64,000 nt of DNA from Sphingomonas glacialis. Lineage in GTDB: Bacteria; Pseudomonadota; Alphaproteobacteria; Sphingomonadales; Sphingomonadaceae. Below, in pieces: positions 9,275 to 18,875 of this stretch (the first letter of the stretch is position 1; each line of letters opens with the position of its first letter). The position numbers and the translations under genes were made by a program. Below the pieces are notes generated by a model, which saw only the letters and a program-made list of their open reading frames with translations, did not search any database and was not told the DNA's origin. The DNA lies in NCBI RefSeq assembly GCF_014653575.1, contig NZ_BNAQ01000001.1, positions 930,001-994,000 of the forward strand, given 5' to 3'.

Positions 9275-9368
9275 CGTCGCCCCGGCGCAGGCCGGGGCCG
9301 GCCAGCGGCGCGCGCATGGCCAGCCTTACGCGCCCGACACAGCGGCCCCGGCCTACGCCGGGGCGACG
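9275..9368. repeat. Dispersed inverted repeat, copy 2 (cgtcgccccggc type)
   Basis: Ends cgtcgccccggcgcaggccgg and ccggcctacgccggggcgacg are inverted with a central spacer containing cggcc. It lies between 6S RNA and the cyclo-ligase start and is readable as open frame, which explains false N-terminal extensions of that gene. Confidence 0.85.
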
Positions 9369-9372
9369 GCGC

Positions 9373-9918
9373 GTGATCGACAAACGGGCTCTGCGCGCGC
9401 GCATCCGCGCCGCGCGCGACGCCTTCTTCGCAGACGGCCCTCCCGCCATCGTGCCGCCGCCAGAATTGCTTGCGCTGCTCACGCCCGGCCTGACGGTCAC
9501 ATCCTACATGCCGGTCGGCAGCGAAGCCGACCCCGCCCCGCTCGCCCGCGCCGCAGTCGAGGCCGGATGCCACATCGCGCTGCCGCATGTGACGATTCGC
9601 ACCGAACCGATGCGCTTCCTTGCCTGGGATACCGAAGCTGCCCTCCACGCGGGGCCCTATGGCCTCAGCCAGCCCACCAGCCATGCAAGCGCGCTAGTCC
9701 CCCACATCATCCTGACACCGCTGCTCGCGTTCGACGCCAAGCTCGACCGGCTCGGCCAGGGCGCCGGCTATTACGACCGCGCCTTCGCGCAATTCCCGCA
9801 CGCCCGCCGCATCGGTGTTGCGTGGAGCGTGCAACAGGTCGACAGCTTGCCGACCGATCCGTGGGACATGCCGCTCCACGCGATCATCACCGAAACCGGA
9901 TGGAGCGAACGTCGATGA
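9373..9918 (+). CDS. fau: 5-formyltetrahydrofolate cyclo-ligase
   Basis: Converts 5-formyl-THF to 5,10-methenyl-THF with ATP. 181 residues from the GTG directly after the repeat (VIDKRALRARIRAARDAF); an ATG at 9316 lies within the repeat and is rejected. Motifs: the basic N-terminal helix, SYMPVGSEADP, PHVTIRTEPMRFLAWD, and the ATP-binding loop LDRLGQGAGYYDRAFA. Synteny with zapA and 6S RNA supports it, and it overlaps the next gene by four bases. Confidence 0.92.
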   Translation: MIDKRALRARIRAARDAFFADGPPAIVPPPELLALLTPGLTVTSYMPVGSEADPAPLARAAVEAGCHIALPHVTIRTEPMRFLAWDTEAALHAGPYGLSQPTSHASALVPHIILTPLLAFDAKLDRLGQGAGYYDRAFAQFPHARRIGVAWSVQQVDSLPTDPWDMPLHAIITETGWSERR

Positions 9919-10124
9919 CCCCTAGCTGGCGCAAACCGGTCGGTATGCTCGCCATCCTCGCCTTGATCGGCCTGTGGTGCGTCGTCGCGGCGAGTCTGTC
10001 GGGCGTCGTCGGCCAGTGGCACCCGCTGCTGCAAGCGCTGTTCTACCTTGTCGCGGGCGTCGCCTGGATCTGGGTCTTGCCGCTTCGGCGCATGCTGGCG
10101 TGGATGGAAACCGGCATCTGGTGA
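9915..10124 (+). CDS. DUF2842 small membrane protein
   Basis: 69 residues with two membrane segments (about 9-31 and 38-57), starting MTPSWRKPVGML and ending RRMLAWMETGIW. Sequence and length match the alphaproteobacterial DUF2842 family, whose role is unknown. ATGA overlap with the cyclo-ligase gene shows they share a transcript. Confidence 0.88.
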   Translation: MTPSWRKPVGMLAILALIGLWCVVAASLSGVVGQWHPLLQALFYLVAGVAWIWVLPLRRMLAWMETGIW

Positions 10125-10137
10125 ACCGGGCATGATT

Positions 10138-10157
10138 CGCGGGGCGATGTCCCCGCG
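10138..10157 (+). terminator. Hairpin after DUF2842 gene
   Basis: CGCGGGG and CCCCGCG enclose a six-base loop 13 bases past the stop codon. There is no T-run, so termination strength is uncertain. The remaining ~110 bases to the tRNA show nothing else. Confidence 0.45.
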
Positions 10158-10265
10158 TGCTGCAAACGCGCACGTGCAATCTGGCTGAAGCATGAGCCGT
10201 GGCCGGAGTTACATAATGCAATGTCTGGGATCTAAGTCCGCGAAACGCCATCCCAATCGAGGGAA

Positions 10266-10342
<77 letters not shown>

Positions 10343-10386
10343 TTATTCAGCGTGAGGCGCGTCTCTATGGGGGTGACTCCTGACTG

Positions 10387-11601
10387 TCAACCGCCCGTTT
10401 CACCTTCTTCCGAAGAATTTGCAAAATTGCTGCGGCGGCGCTGGGTCAAGGTCCCGTGTTCAAACAGGAAACCGGCGATATCGGGTTTCCCCGCCGCCCC
10501 CAGCACGGTTTGCAGGATAATCAGCAACGGCACGGCGAGTAGCGTTCCCGCCGTCCCCCACACCCACGACCAGAACGAAATCGACACGAGAATCATGATC
10601 GGGTTGATCGTCAGGCGGTGCCCGACGATCAGCGGGGTGATCGCATTGGCCTCGACCAGATGGCAGCCGATCATCACGAACGCCGGCACCAGCGCCACCC
10701 AGATGTCGTGAAAGGTCATCAACCCGCCGAGCGCGAGCAGCAGCGCGGCGGTGATCGGCCCGAAATAGGGTACGTAATTGAGCAAGGCGACGATCCCGCC
10801 CCACATCAGCGGAAACGGCATGCCCATCACGTACAGCAGCCCCGAAATCGCCAGTCCGAGCGCGAGGTTGATGATCGTGATCGTCCCGAGATAGGCCGAG
10901 GTATCGTCGACCACGTTCTGGATGACGCGCGCGGTCGCCATCGCGCCGCCGAAGCTCGAGCGGCTGGTGATCGTGCGGCGACGCAGACGCGTCCAGCCCG
11001 ACAGGAAGAAGAAGACGACGAGGATCCCGAAGAACACCTGGACGATCACCGACGGCGCAAAGCTCGCGGCGAGTTCGAGGATCGAGCTCGGCGGCGTCAC
11101 CGCAGCCGTCGGTGGCGCCTTGACCGGGCCCGTCGCGGCGAGGTGCTGCACGGTGCGATTGAGGTATTTCTGGAAGCTCGCGTACAGATCGATCAGCGGA
11201 GCGATGTTCATCTGGATGCGGTCGATCCGCTCGGGCAACCGCCGAAAGAATTCGGTGGCGGGCACGATGATCGCCGCCAGCGCGACGTTCGCCGCAACGA
11301 GGAACAGCAACACGCACGTCAGCGCAGCGAGGGCAGATGGCACGCGCCGCCGCTCGAGCCATTCGAGGATCGGCACCAGCGCGATCGCGATCACCAGCGC
11401 CGCGGTCGTCGGCAGGAAGAACTCCGCCCCCGCCTTGAGCGCGAACGGCAAGGCGACTGCCAGCCCCACGCCGGCAATGAGCGTCAGCGCCGCGAGCAAG
11501 CGATCGCGCCGCATCGCGATCCGCCATTCATCCTCGGGCTCCTCGGTCGGAACCGGGGGGAGTTCGAACGCCCCGCTCGTGCTGTTGTCGCGTTCTGCCA
11601 T
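10387..11601 (-). CDS. AI-2E/PerM-family membrane permease
   Basis: 404 residues with a soluble N-terminus (MAERDNSTSGAFELPPVP) and about eight membrane segments. The family layout is visible: paired N-terminal helices, a long extracytoplasmic loop (PERIDRIQMNIAPLIDLYASF), then the conserved region INLALGLAISGLLYVMGMP, LLNYVPYFGPI and the end GTAGTLLAVPLL. Family members have been linked to export of autoinducer-2 or to Na+/H+ exchange; this one has no clue to substrate. The start at 11601 is the first plausible ATG before the glpK gene. Confidence 0.88.
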   Translation of the reverse strand: MAERDNSTSGAFELPPVPTEEPEDEWRIAMRRDRLLAALTLIAGVGLAVALPFALKAGAEFFLPTTAALVIAIALVPILEWLERRRVPSALAALTCVLLFLVAANVALAAIIVPATEFFRRLPERIDRIQMNIAPLIDLYASFQKYLNRTVQHLAATGPVKAPPTAAVTPPSSILELAASFAPSVIVQVFFGILVVFFFLSGWTRLRRRTITSRSSFGGAMATARVIQNVVDDTSAYLGTITIINLALGLAISGLLYVMGMPFPLMWGGIVALLNYVPYFGPITAALLLALGGLMTFHDIWVALVPAFVMIGCHLVEANAITPLIVGHRLTINPIMILVSISFWSWVWGTAGTLLAVPLLIILQTVLGAAGKPDIAGFLFEHGTLTQRRRSNFANSSEEGETGG

Positions 11602-11656
11602 GCGCGCGACCGTAGCGGCATTCCCACGCCATGCAAACGGCGCTAGCCATAGCCTT

Positions 11657-13138
11657 ATGTCCGATCTTCTCCTCGTTATCGACGAAGGCACGACCTCGAC
11701 TCGTGCCATGCTGTTCCAGCCCGACGGCCAGTGCCGCGCGACCAAGGCGCTCGAACTCACCCAGCACTATCCGGCCCCCGGGCGAGTCGAGCATGACGCG
11801 CGCGAAATCTGGGAGAAGACGCTCGCGGTGACTCGCGCCGTGATCGCGGAGGCGGGCGGTGCCGAGAAGATCGCGGCGATCGGGATCACCAACCAGCGCG
11901 AGACCGTCGTCTTCTGGGACCGCGAGACCGGCGAGCCCTTGAGCCCGGCAATCGTCTGGCAGGACCGTCGCACCGCCGCGACCTGCCGGGACCTTAAGGA
12001 GGCCGGCAACGAACCGATGGTCCAGGCCAAGACCGGCCTGCTGCTCGACCCGTATTTCTCGGGGAGCAAGATCGGCTGGGCGATGCAGAACTGGCCAGAG
12101 GTCAAGGCGGCGGGCAAGCGTCTGGCGGTCGGCACCGTCGAGAGCTGGCTGATCTGGAAGCTGACGGCCAACGAAAATCGGGGCGGCCTGCACATCACCG
12201 ATGCGACCAATGCCAGCCGCACCGCGCTGATGGCGATCGGCAGCGGCAATTGGGACGACGGGTTGATCGACCTGTTCGGCGCACCGCGTGCCGCCTTGCC
12301 CGAGATCGTCGATTGCGCAGGCAGCTTCGGCGAGACGACGCTGTTCGGCGCCGCGATCCCGATCTGCGGCATCGCGGGCGACCAGCAAGCCGCGACGATC
12401 GGCCAATCGTGCCTCAAGGTCGGCGAAACCAAGGCGACCTTCGGCACCGGCGCGTTCGTGCTGAGCCAGGCCGGCCCGACGCCCCCCACATCGCGCAATC
12501 GCTTGCTCTCGACGATCGTGTGGCAACTCGACGGGCGGCGCGCCTATGCGCTCGAGGGATCGGTGTTTGTCGCGGGCAGCTTGATCAAATGGCTGCGCGA
12601 CGAGGTCGGGCTGATCGGCAGCGCGGCCGAGACCGAGGCGCTTGCGCACAGCGTGGCCGACAATGGCGGCGTCTATTGCGTCCCCGCACTTTCGGGGCTC
12701 GGCGCGCCGTGGTGGGAGCCCGACGCGCGCGGATCGATCTCGGGCCTGAGCTTCTCGACCGGCAAGGCGCATATCGTCCGTGCCGCGCTCGAAGCGATGG
12801 CGCACCAGGCGCACGACCTCAAGACCGCCTTTGCCGCCGACGGGGTCGACTGGAAAAGCGTGCGGATCGACGGCGGGATGGTCGCCAACAACTGGATGGC
12901 GCAGGACATGGCCGACATCCTCGGCGTCTGCGTCGAACGGCCCAAGTTCGCCGAGACCACCGCGCTCGGCGCGGCGATGCTCGCCGGGATCGGCTGCGGT
13001 CTGTTCGCCGATCTCGCCGCGGCGAGCGTGATGCGTGGTGCGGTCGAAACGTTCGAACCGCAAATTGCCGCCGATGCGCGTGACGCGCGGCTCGACGGCT
13101 GGCGCGCCGCCGTCCAACGCGTCATCGCGGCGCCGTGA
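11657..13138 (+). CDS. glpK: Glycerol kinase
   Basis: Phosphorylates glycerol to glycerol 3-phosphate. 493 residues, the family's normal size. The ATPase-fold motifs are intact: LVIDEGTTSTRAMLF (phosphate 1), VWQDRRTA, the FGGY signature regions GIAGDQQAATIGQSCL and ATFGTGAFVL, and DGGMVANNWMAQDMADIL near the C-terminus. No glpF or glpD lies next to it. It is divergent from the AI-2E-family gene with a 55-base gap. Confidence 0.96.
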   Translation: MSDLLLVIDEGTTSTRAMLFQPDGQCRATKALELTQHYPAPGRVEHDAREIWEKTLAVTRAVIAEAGGAEKIAAIGITNQRETVVFWDRETGEPLSPAIVWQDRRTAATCRDLKEAGNEPMVQAKTGLLLDPYFSGSKIGWAMQNWPEVKAAGKRLAVGTVESWLIWKLTANENRGGLHITDATNASRTALMAIGSGNWDDGLIDLFGAPRAALPEIVDCAGSFGETTLFGAAIPICGIAGDQQAATIGQSCLKVGETKATFGTGAFVLSQAGPTPPTSRNRLLSTIVWQLDGRRAYALEGSVFVAGSLIKWLRDEVGLIGSAAETEALAHSVADNGGVYCVPALSGLGAPWWEPDARGSISGLSFSTGKAHIVRAALEAMAHQAHDLKTAFAADGVDWKSVRIDGGMVANNWMAQDMADILGVCVERPKFAETTALGAAMLAGIGCGLFADLAAASVMRGAVETFEPQIAADARDARLDGWRAAVQRVIAAP

Positions 13139-13184
13139 AGCGCGGCAGGCGTCGCGCGACCGCGCTGTTACCCAAGGATTCCAG

Positions 13185-14147
13185 ATGATCGACCACGCAC
13201 CCGCCACGCCTGCTCCGCGCCGCGGGATCGGTTTCATTTTCAAGGGCAAGGACGGCCTGCGCGCCGGGTGGAGCCTGGCGATCTTCCTCGCGATCTTCAG
13301 CGCGTTGATGGTGGTGGCAAGCGTCATTATCCGGCCCAGGCCGCCCGGCCCGGGCCTGCCGCAACCGTTGCTCGGGTCGCTCGTCCCCGAGGCCGCATTC
13401 TGCGTCGCGGTGCTTGTCTCAGGACTGCTGCTGTCGCTGATCGAGCGGCGGCGGTTCGCAAGCTACGGCTTGCGGCGCGAACGGCGGGGGAAGGATCTGC
13501 TCGCCGGCATGGGCTGGGGTGTGGCGATGCTGTCGCTGCTGATCGGCCTGATGGCGCTGTGCGGCGCGCTGGTATTCGACGGCGTCGCGCTCGGCGCGGG
13601 TGCGGCCTTGGGATATGGCGCGGCGTGGTTCGGCTTCTTCTGCCTCGTCGGCCTGTTCGAGGAATTCCTCACGCGCGGCTTTTTGCAATATACGCTCGCG
13701 CGGGGTGTCGCCGGCCTGATCGCTTCGGTTTCGCCGAGCGCGCGCTCAGCACGGACGATCGGCTTCTGGGTCGCGGCGGCGGTCTTTTCGGTCGGGCTGT
13801 TTGCCGCCGGGCATATCTCGAACGCCGGCGAATCGGCGATGGGGCTGGTCAGCGTCGCGCTTGCCGGGCTGACCTTTGCCTATGCGCTCTATCGCACGGG
13901 CTCGTTGTGGTGGGCGATCGGCTTCCACGCGACGTGGGACTGGGCGCAGTCGTTCCTCTACGGCGTTCCTGATTCGGGGATGATGATGGAAGGGCATCTG
14001 CTCGCGACGCATCCGACTGGCGCGGCCTTGTTGTCGGGCGGGGCGACCGGCCCCGAGGGCAGCGTGCTGATCGTCCCGACCTTGCTGCTGACGATCCTCA
14101 TCATCCACCGCACGCTGCCGCGCCGCGCGACCGCCTTCGACGCCTGA
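13185..14147 (+). CDS. CPBP-family intramembrane glutamic endopeptidase
   Basis: 320 residues, eight or so membrane segments. The active-site motif EEFLTRG (Glu159, Glu160, Arg164), a second conserved His in FAAGHISN (His210) and FHATWDW (His248) match the Abi/CPBP (Rce1-like) family. Members process or modify small membrane peptides; the target here is unknown. A soluble N-terminal stretch of 28 residues precedes the first helix. It follows glpK by 46 bases in the same direction. Confidence 0.88.
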   Translation: MIDHAPATPAPRRGIGFIFKGKDGLRAGWSLAIFLAIFSALMVVASVIIRPRPPGPGLPQPLLGSLVPEAAFCVAVLVSGLLLSLIERRRFASYGLRRERRGKDLLAGMGWGVAMLSLLIGLMALCGALVFDGVALGAGAALGYGAAWFGFFCLVGLFEEFLTRGFLQYTLARGVAGLIASVSPSARSARTIGFWVAAAVFSVGLFAAGHISNAGESAMGLVSVALAGLTFAYALYRTGSLWWAIGFHATWDWAQSFLYGVPDSGMMMEGHLLATHPTGAALLSGGATGPEGSVLIVPTLLLTILIIHRTLPRRATAFDA

Positions 14148-14150
14148 ACA

Positions 14151-15476
14151 TCACACAGCGCGCGGGCGGAGCCGGACACTTGGCTCGCGCGCGGCCAGCC
14201 GACGCAGGATCAGCGCGAGCATCCAGCCCGCCGCGAGGATGAGGAACGGCATCGCGGGATAATGATAGCGTGTCTGGCCGGTAAAGCCGAACGCCGTCAG
14301 CGTCGCGAACGCCGGCATGCAGCCGAGCAGCAGCAGCGGGGCGCGCTCCCAGCGTCCACGGATCCGATCGCGCACAGCGATGCCGAGCGCGAACAGGCCA
14401 AGACCGACGAGCGCCATGTAATAGAGCTGGTCGAGCCCCTGCACCGCGCGCCACAACGACGAGCCATCGGGATAGGTCTTTTCGAGCGACCAGAAGGCGT
14501 CCGAATCCTTCAGCCACAGCAACACCATCTTGCGGATGCCGAGCACGCTCCATTGTGCGGGATGCGCCGCGATCCACTGTGTCGCGCGCGCCTTGAAGCG
14601 GCGGTCGAGCTCGACCTGCTGCGCGACGCGCTGGCTATAGGGGATGCCGACCGTCTCGTCCCAATAGGGCGTGCGCTCCCACGCGAACCAGTCGCCCGTC
14701 GCACGATCGTTCGCGCCGTAGAACAAGGCGACGCCGCCATTGGTCGAGACCGGCACGAACGCCCCCATCTGCGCGACATTGCGCAGCGACCAGGGCAGCA
14801 CCACCGCCGCCAGCGTGATGTGCACCAGCACCGCCGCCCGCAGCGCATCGCGCCAGCGAAAATTGCGCAACGCCAGCAACATCGCGACGATCACGCCGAT
14901 CGGGAACAGCATCATCTGTGCGCGCAGCAGCGTCGCGAGCCCGAACAGCGCGCCAGCGCCGATCAGCGCGAGGCTGCGCTTGCGTCCGACGATCAGCAGC
15001 ACGAAAGCCCCCATGCCGATCGCGGTCGACGCGGTCTCGGAACACGGCTGTCCGACATAGGCGATGTGCGCGGGATAGAGCGCATACAGCAGCAACGCGA
15101 TTCGCGTCGCCAGCGCGCCTGCGCCGAGCGCCCGACCGAGCCACACGATCGCGCCGAGGATCATCGCAACCGACACGAGGTTGACCAGCAACGGCCCGAA
15201 CAGCCCGGGCCCGAACAGCAGCATGCTCCCCGCGAGCAGCGCCGGGTAGCCGACTGGCCAGAACGCGGTCGGGTGCCCAGCCTCCTGATAGCCCATGCCG
15301 CGCGCCAGCTCGGCGGCGCGGACCATGTACCATTCACCGTCGGAAACGGGATCCTGCGGCAGCAGCACCAGCATGGCGAGCCGTAACAGCAGCGCAAGCG
15401 CGAACAGCGCGGGCACGACCCATGGCGCGGTCTCGATCGTCGCGATCCGTGCGCTCAGTGATCGAGTCGCCGCCAT
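14151..15476 (-). CDS. Membrane glycosyltransferase of the ArnT/PMT (GT39-like) type
   Basis: 441 residues with about ten membrane helices, from an ATG preceded by GGGCGGGAT. The first periplasmic loop has the acidic motif PQDPVSDGEWYMVRAAELA with an Asp as in lipid-phosphate-sugar glycosyltransferases, followed by FWPVGYPALLAGSML. Such enzymes transfer sugars from polyprenyl phosphate to a surface acceptor. Acceptor unknown. It converges with the CPBP gene, only three bases apart. Confidence 0.78.
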   Translation of the reverse strand: MAATRSLSARIATIETAPWVVPALFALALLLRLAMLVLLPQDPVSDGEWYMVRAAELARGMGYQEAGHPTAFWPVGYPALLAGSMLLFGPGLFGPLLVNLVSVAMILGAIVWLGRALGAGALATRIALLLYALYPAHIAYVGQPCSETASTAIGMGAFVLLIVGRKRSLALIGAGALFGLATLLRAQMMLFPIGVIVAMLLALRNFRWRDALRAAVLVHITLAAVVLPWSLRNVAQMGAFVPVSTNGGVALFYGANDRATGDWFAWERTPYWDETVGIPYSQRVAQQVELDRRFKARATQWIAAHPAQWSVLGIRKMVLLWLKDSDAFWSLEKTYPDGSSLWRAVQGLDQLYYMALVGLGLFALGIAVRDRIRGRWERAPLLLLGCMPAFATLTAFGFTGQTRYHYPAMPFLILAAGWMLALILRRLAAREPSVRLRPRAV

Positions 15477-15631
15477 ATCCCGCCCTTCTCTGTTCCCCAT
15501 GACAGAGCAAAGCGTCAAAGCCTTGCAGACGGCCAGCACGTTAAGACCGAATTTACCATATGCGCGGGTAAAATCGTTGCCGCGGCGTTAACGGAGCTGG
15601 TTAAAGTCCTTTGGCGGGACCGGCGGTGGGG

Positions 15632-17389
15632 TTACGCGACCGCGATAAGTCGATCCTCGAATAGCGCTTTCAAGTCCTTTTTGAGGATCTTGCCATTGGC
15701 GTTGCGCGGCAAGGTGTCGTCGACGAAGCGGATCGCAACGGGCGTCTTGAAGATCGCCAGCCGCGCGCGAACCCATGCCTGGAGCTCGGCCTCGCTCACG
15801 CTCGTGCCGGGCCGCAGATGGACCACCGCCGCCGGCTCCTCGCCCAAGGTGCGGTGCGGCAAGCCGATCAGCGCGCAGTCGGTCACCGCTGGGTGGGCGT
15901 AGAGGACGTTCTCGACCTCCGACGAATAGATGTTCTCGCCGCCGCGGATGATCATGTCCTTGGCGCGGTCGACGATGTAGAGGAAACCCTCGGCATCGAG
16001 CCGCGCGAGATCGCCGGTGCGCACCCATCCGTCGACGAAGGTCGCCGCGGTCGCCTCGGGCTTGTTCCAATAGCCTTTCACGATCATCGGGCCGCGCGCC
16101 CACAATTCGCCGACGTCGCCGATCGGCAGCTCGGTCGTGCCATCCTCGTCCATGATCTTGAGATCGGCGACGGGGGCCGGCGGCCCGGCGCTGGTCGGCC
16201 GTGCGAGATAATCCTCGCCGCCATGCCCGGTGACGGTCGCCATCGTTTCGGTCATCCCCCAGCCGTTCGACGGCAGCGCGCCGAATTCGGTGTAGATCCG
16301 CCGCACCAGCTCGGGTGCCGAGGGCGCGCCGCCATAGGCAATCGCCTCGAGCGAGGAGAGATCGTACTTCGCGCGGTCGGGATGCTCGAGGATCTGCCAG
16401 GCGATCGTCGGCACGCCGCCCGTCACCTGGACCTTCTCGCGCTCGATGATTTCCATCGCGCGGACCGTGTCCCATTTGCGCATGAAGACGAGCGTGTTGC
16501 CCGCGGCGATCGACATCATCATCGTCGCGCTGCACGCGGTGACGTGGAACATCGGGATCACGGTGAGAAAGGTCTTGGGCTCGGGCGCCGGCGGCGCCTC
16601 GCCGCGCCGCAGGAACGCCCGCGCGCCGCCGAACGCCGATGTCAGGATGTTGGTCGTGAGGTTGCGATGCGTCCCCAGCGCGCCCTTGGGATGGCCCGTC
16701 GTCCCGCTGGTATAGAAGATCGTCGCATCGTCATCGGTCGCGATCTCGGCCGTGGGCAAGTCGCGCTCGGGGAGTGTCGCATAGCCGGTCGGCGTGCCGA
16801 TCAGGTCCTCGAGCCGAACCGCATCCGCGCCGAGCGCGACCGAGGCGCGCGCGACGACGGTAGTCTCGACCGCCGCAAACGCCGCGCCCTCCGCCACCAG
16901 TCGCTGATAGCGCTCGTCGTCGACGAACAGCAGCCGGCAACCCGAGTCGGTGATGCCATACGCCAGCTCGCCCGCGGTCCACCACGCATTAAGCGGCACG
17001 ATAATCGCACCGATGCTTGCCGCGGCAAAGAAGATCACCGGCCATTCGGGCAGATTGCGCATCGCCAGCCCGACGCGGTCGCCCTTGCCGATCCCCATCT
17101 CGACCAGCGCGTGCGCCAGCGTCGCGACCGCGCGGAAATTGGCGTCGTAGCTGACGCGTTCGTCCTCATAGACGGTGAAGATCCGATCGCCATGCGCACG
17201 CGATGCCGCGATCAGCCAGGCGAGCGTCGGCGGGGCGTGCTTCCATACGCGAGTCGGGATGCCGCGGATCGGGATCGTCTCGATCTCGAACTTGCCACCC
17301 GGCGCAACCAGCGCCGCCTCGACTTGCGGCAACGTCATCCTGGGCCAGGCCGGATCGAGCGCGACGAGCGGTTCGATATCCACGATCAT
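15632..17389 (-). CDS. Class I acyl-CoA synthetase (AMP-forming)
   Basis: 585 residues. Activates a carboxylic acid as acyl-AMP then acyl-CoA. Motifs: TIFYTSGTTGHPKGALGTH (ATP-binding P-loop), GWGMTETMATVTGHG, GELWARGPMIVKGYW, WVRTGDLARLDAEGFLYIVD, RGGENIYSSEVE and the catalytic lysine in NANGKILKKDLK. A long-chain substrate is likely given the adjacent beta-oxidation genes. The start is supported by GAGGAGAG directly upstream. Confidence 0.92.
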   Translation of the reverse strand: MIVDIEPLVALDPAWPRMTLPQVEAALVAPGGKFEIETIPIRGIPTRVWKHAPPTLAWLIAASRAHGDRIFTVYEDERVSYDANFRAVATLAHALVEMGIGKGDRVGLAMRNLPEWPVIFFAAASIGAIIVPLNAWWTAGELAYGITDSGCRLLFVDDERYQRLVAEGAAFAAVETTVVARASVALGADAVRLEDLIGTPTGYATLPERDLPTAEIATDDDATIFYTSGTTGHPKGALGTHRNLTTNILTSAFGGARAFLRRGEAPPAPEPKTFLTVIPMFHVTACSATMMMSIAAGNTLVFMRKWDTVRAMEIIEREKVQVTGGVPTIAWQILEHPDRAKYDLSSLEAIAYGGAPSAPELVRRIYTEFGALPSNGWGMTETMATVTGHGGEDYLARPTSAGPPAPVADLKIMDEDGTTELPIGDVGELWARGPMIVKGYWNKPEATAATFVDGWVRTGDLARLDAEGFLYIVDRAKDMIIRGGENIYSSEVENVLYAHPAVTDCALIGLPHRTLGEEPAAVVHLRPGTSVSEAELQAWVRARLAIFKTPVAIRFVDDTLPRNANGKILKKDLKALFEDRLIAVA

Positions 17390-17520
17390 CTCTCCTCAAG
17401 CGCGCCATATCCCCGGTGAGTTGAAACTCGGGTTTGCCGCGGAACACTGTTTCAGCAAGGTTAGTGTTGATTCGTGCGCCACTCAAGGCAATAGGGTGTC
17501 ATCGCTTTCGAACAGGGGGT

Positions 17521-18756
17521 ATGGAAACCACGATGGCTGCAAACCTGCCCCCCGCCGCGCGGTTCGACTCAGGCCGTCTCGCCCGGATCGATGCCTTTCT
17601 CAAGGAACGCTATCTCGATTCGGGAAAGCTGCCGAACGCGCAGCTGCTGATCGCGCAGCGTGGCGAGATCGTCCATTTCTCCTCGCAAGGCGCGGCGCGC
17701 GAAGGTGGCGGCACGGCGATCGACGAGGGCTCGCTGTTCCGCATCGCCTCGATGACCAAGCCGATCACCTCGATCGCGTTCATGATGCTGGTCGAAGAAG
17801 GCAAGGTCGCGCTCGATACGCCGGTCCACCACGTGTTGCCCGAATTCAAGGATATCGGTGTCTATAACGGCGGCGGCGCGGGCGTGCCGTTCCAGACCCG
17901 GCCGACGAGCGACCCGATGCGGATGGTCGATCTGCTGCGCCATACCGCGGGGCTGACCTACGGCTTCCAGAACCGCTCGAATATCGATGCCGCGTACCGC
18001 GAAGGACGGATCGAGAATTGGCATGGCGGGCTCGATCTCGACGGGCTCGTCGCGGCGCTCGGCCGGCTGCCGCTGGAATTCTCGCCCGGCAGCGCATGGA
18101 ATTACTCGGTCGCGACCGACGTACTCGGCGCGATCGTCGCGCGCATCTCGGGGCTTTCGCTGCCCGATTTCTTCGCAACGCGCATCTTCGCGCCGTTGAA
18201 GATGGACGACACCTTCTTCCACGTCCCCGCCGACAAGATCGACCGGCTGACCGATTGCTACACGCTCGCCGCCGGCAAGGGCCGCGTGCTCTATGATCGC
18301 GGCGAGGCGAGCGCGTGGAGCAAGCCGCCCAAGCTCGTCTCGGGCGGCGGCGGGCTCGTCTCGACCGCGCTCGATTATCATCGTTTCTGCACGATGCTGC
18401 TGAACGGTGGCGAGCTCGACGGCGCGCGGATCGTCGGGCGCAAGACGATCGAGCTGATGACGATGAACCACCTCCCCGGCGGAGCGGATCTTTCGACGCT
18501 GTCGAAATCGCTGTTCAGCGAGGCCGCGAATGCCGGAACCGGTTTCGGGCTCGGCTTCGCGGTCAACATCGACGTCGCGCGCTCGATGATCCCGGGGTCG
18601 GTCGGCGAATATTATTGGGGCGGCATGTTCTCGACCGCCTTCTTCGTCGATCCCGTCGAGCAGCTGCACATGGTGTTCATGACGCAAGTGTCGCCGTCGA
18701 ACATCTACCCGATCCGACGCGAGTTGAAGACGTTGATTTACAGTGCCTTGACCTAA
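17521..18756 (+). CDS. Class C beta-lactamase-like serine hydrolase
   Basis: About 411 residues. The nucleophile motif SMTK (in RIASMTKPITSIAF), the YSV motif in WNYSVATDVLG and the late KLVSGGGGLVST region match the beta-lactamase/transpeptidase fold used by EstB-type esterases. There is no clear signal peptide, so it probably acts on an ester or amide inside the cell. An ATG at 17533 is an equally possible start; a G-rich site lies directly before 17521. Its place before acyl-CoA genes suggests ester hydrolysis for fatty-acid release. Confidence 0.88.
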   Translation: METTMAANLPPAARFDSGRLARIDAFLKERYLDSGKLPNAQLLIAQRGEIVHFSSQGAAREGGGTAIDEGSLFRIASMTKPITSIAFMMLVEEGKVALDTPVHHVLPEFKDIGVYNGGGAGVPFQTRPTSDPMRMVDLLRHTAGLTYGFQNRSNIDAAYREGRIENWHGGLDLDGLVAALGRLPLEFSPGSAWNYSVATDVLGAIVARISGLSLPDFFATRIFAPLKMDDTFFHVPADKIDRLTDCYTLAAGKGRVLYDRGEASAWSKPPKLVSGGGGLVSTALDYHRFCTMLLNGGELDGARIVGRKTIELMTMNHLPGGADLSTLSKSLFSEAANAGTGFGLGFAVNIDVARSMIPGSVGEYYWGGMFSTAFFVDPVEQLHMVFMTQVSPSNIYPIRRELKTLIYSALT

Positions 18757-18762
18757 CCCATC

Positions 18763-18856
18763 CGTCGCCCCGGCGCAGGCCGGGGCCGCTGGGTCGGGCG
18801 CGCGTCGCTGACGTCGCGGACCACCTCCAGCGGCCCCGGCCCTCGCCGGGGCGACG
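18763..18856. repeat. Dispersed inverted repeat, copy 3
   Basis: Ends cgtcgccccggcgcaggccgg and ccggccctcgccggggcgacg, with inner ggccgctgg and ccagcggcc also inverted. Located between the serine hydrolase and FadJ-like genes. Confidence 0.9.
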
Positions 18857-18875
18857 TTCGTAGCAGGAGAGAAAA

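Noticed and set aside
11528..13327. Long reverse-strand open frame of 599 codons opposite glpK
   Set aside because: High-GC shadow of glycerol kinase; Arg/Ala/Asp-rich with no domain.
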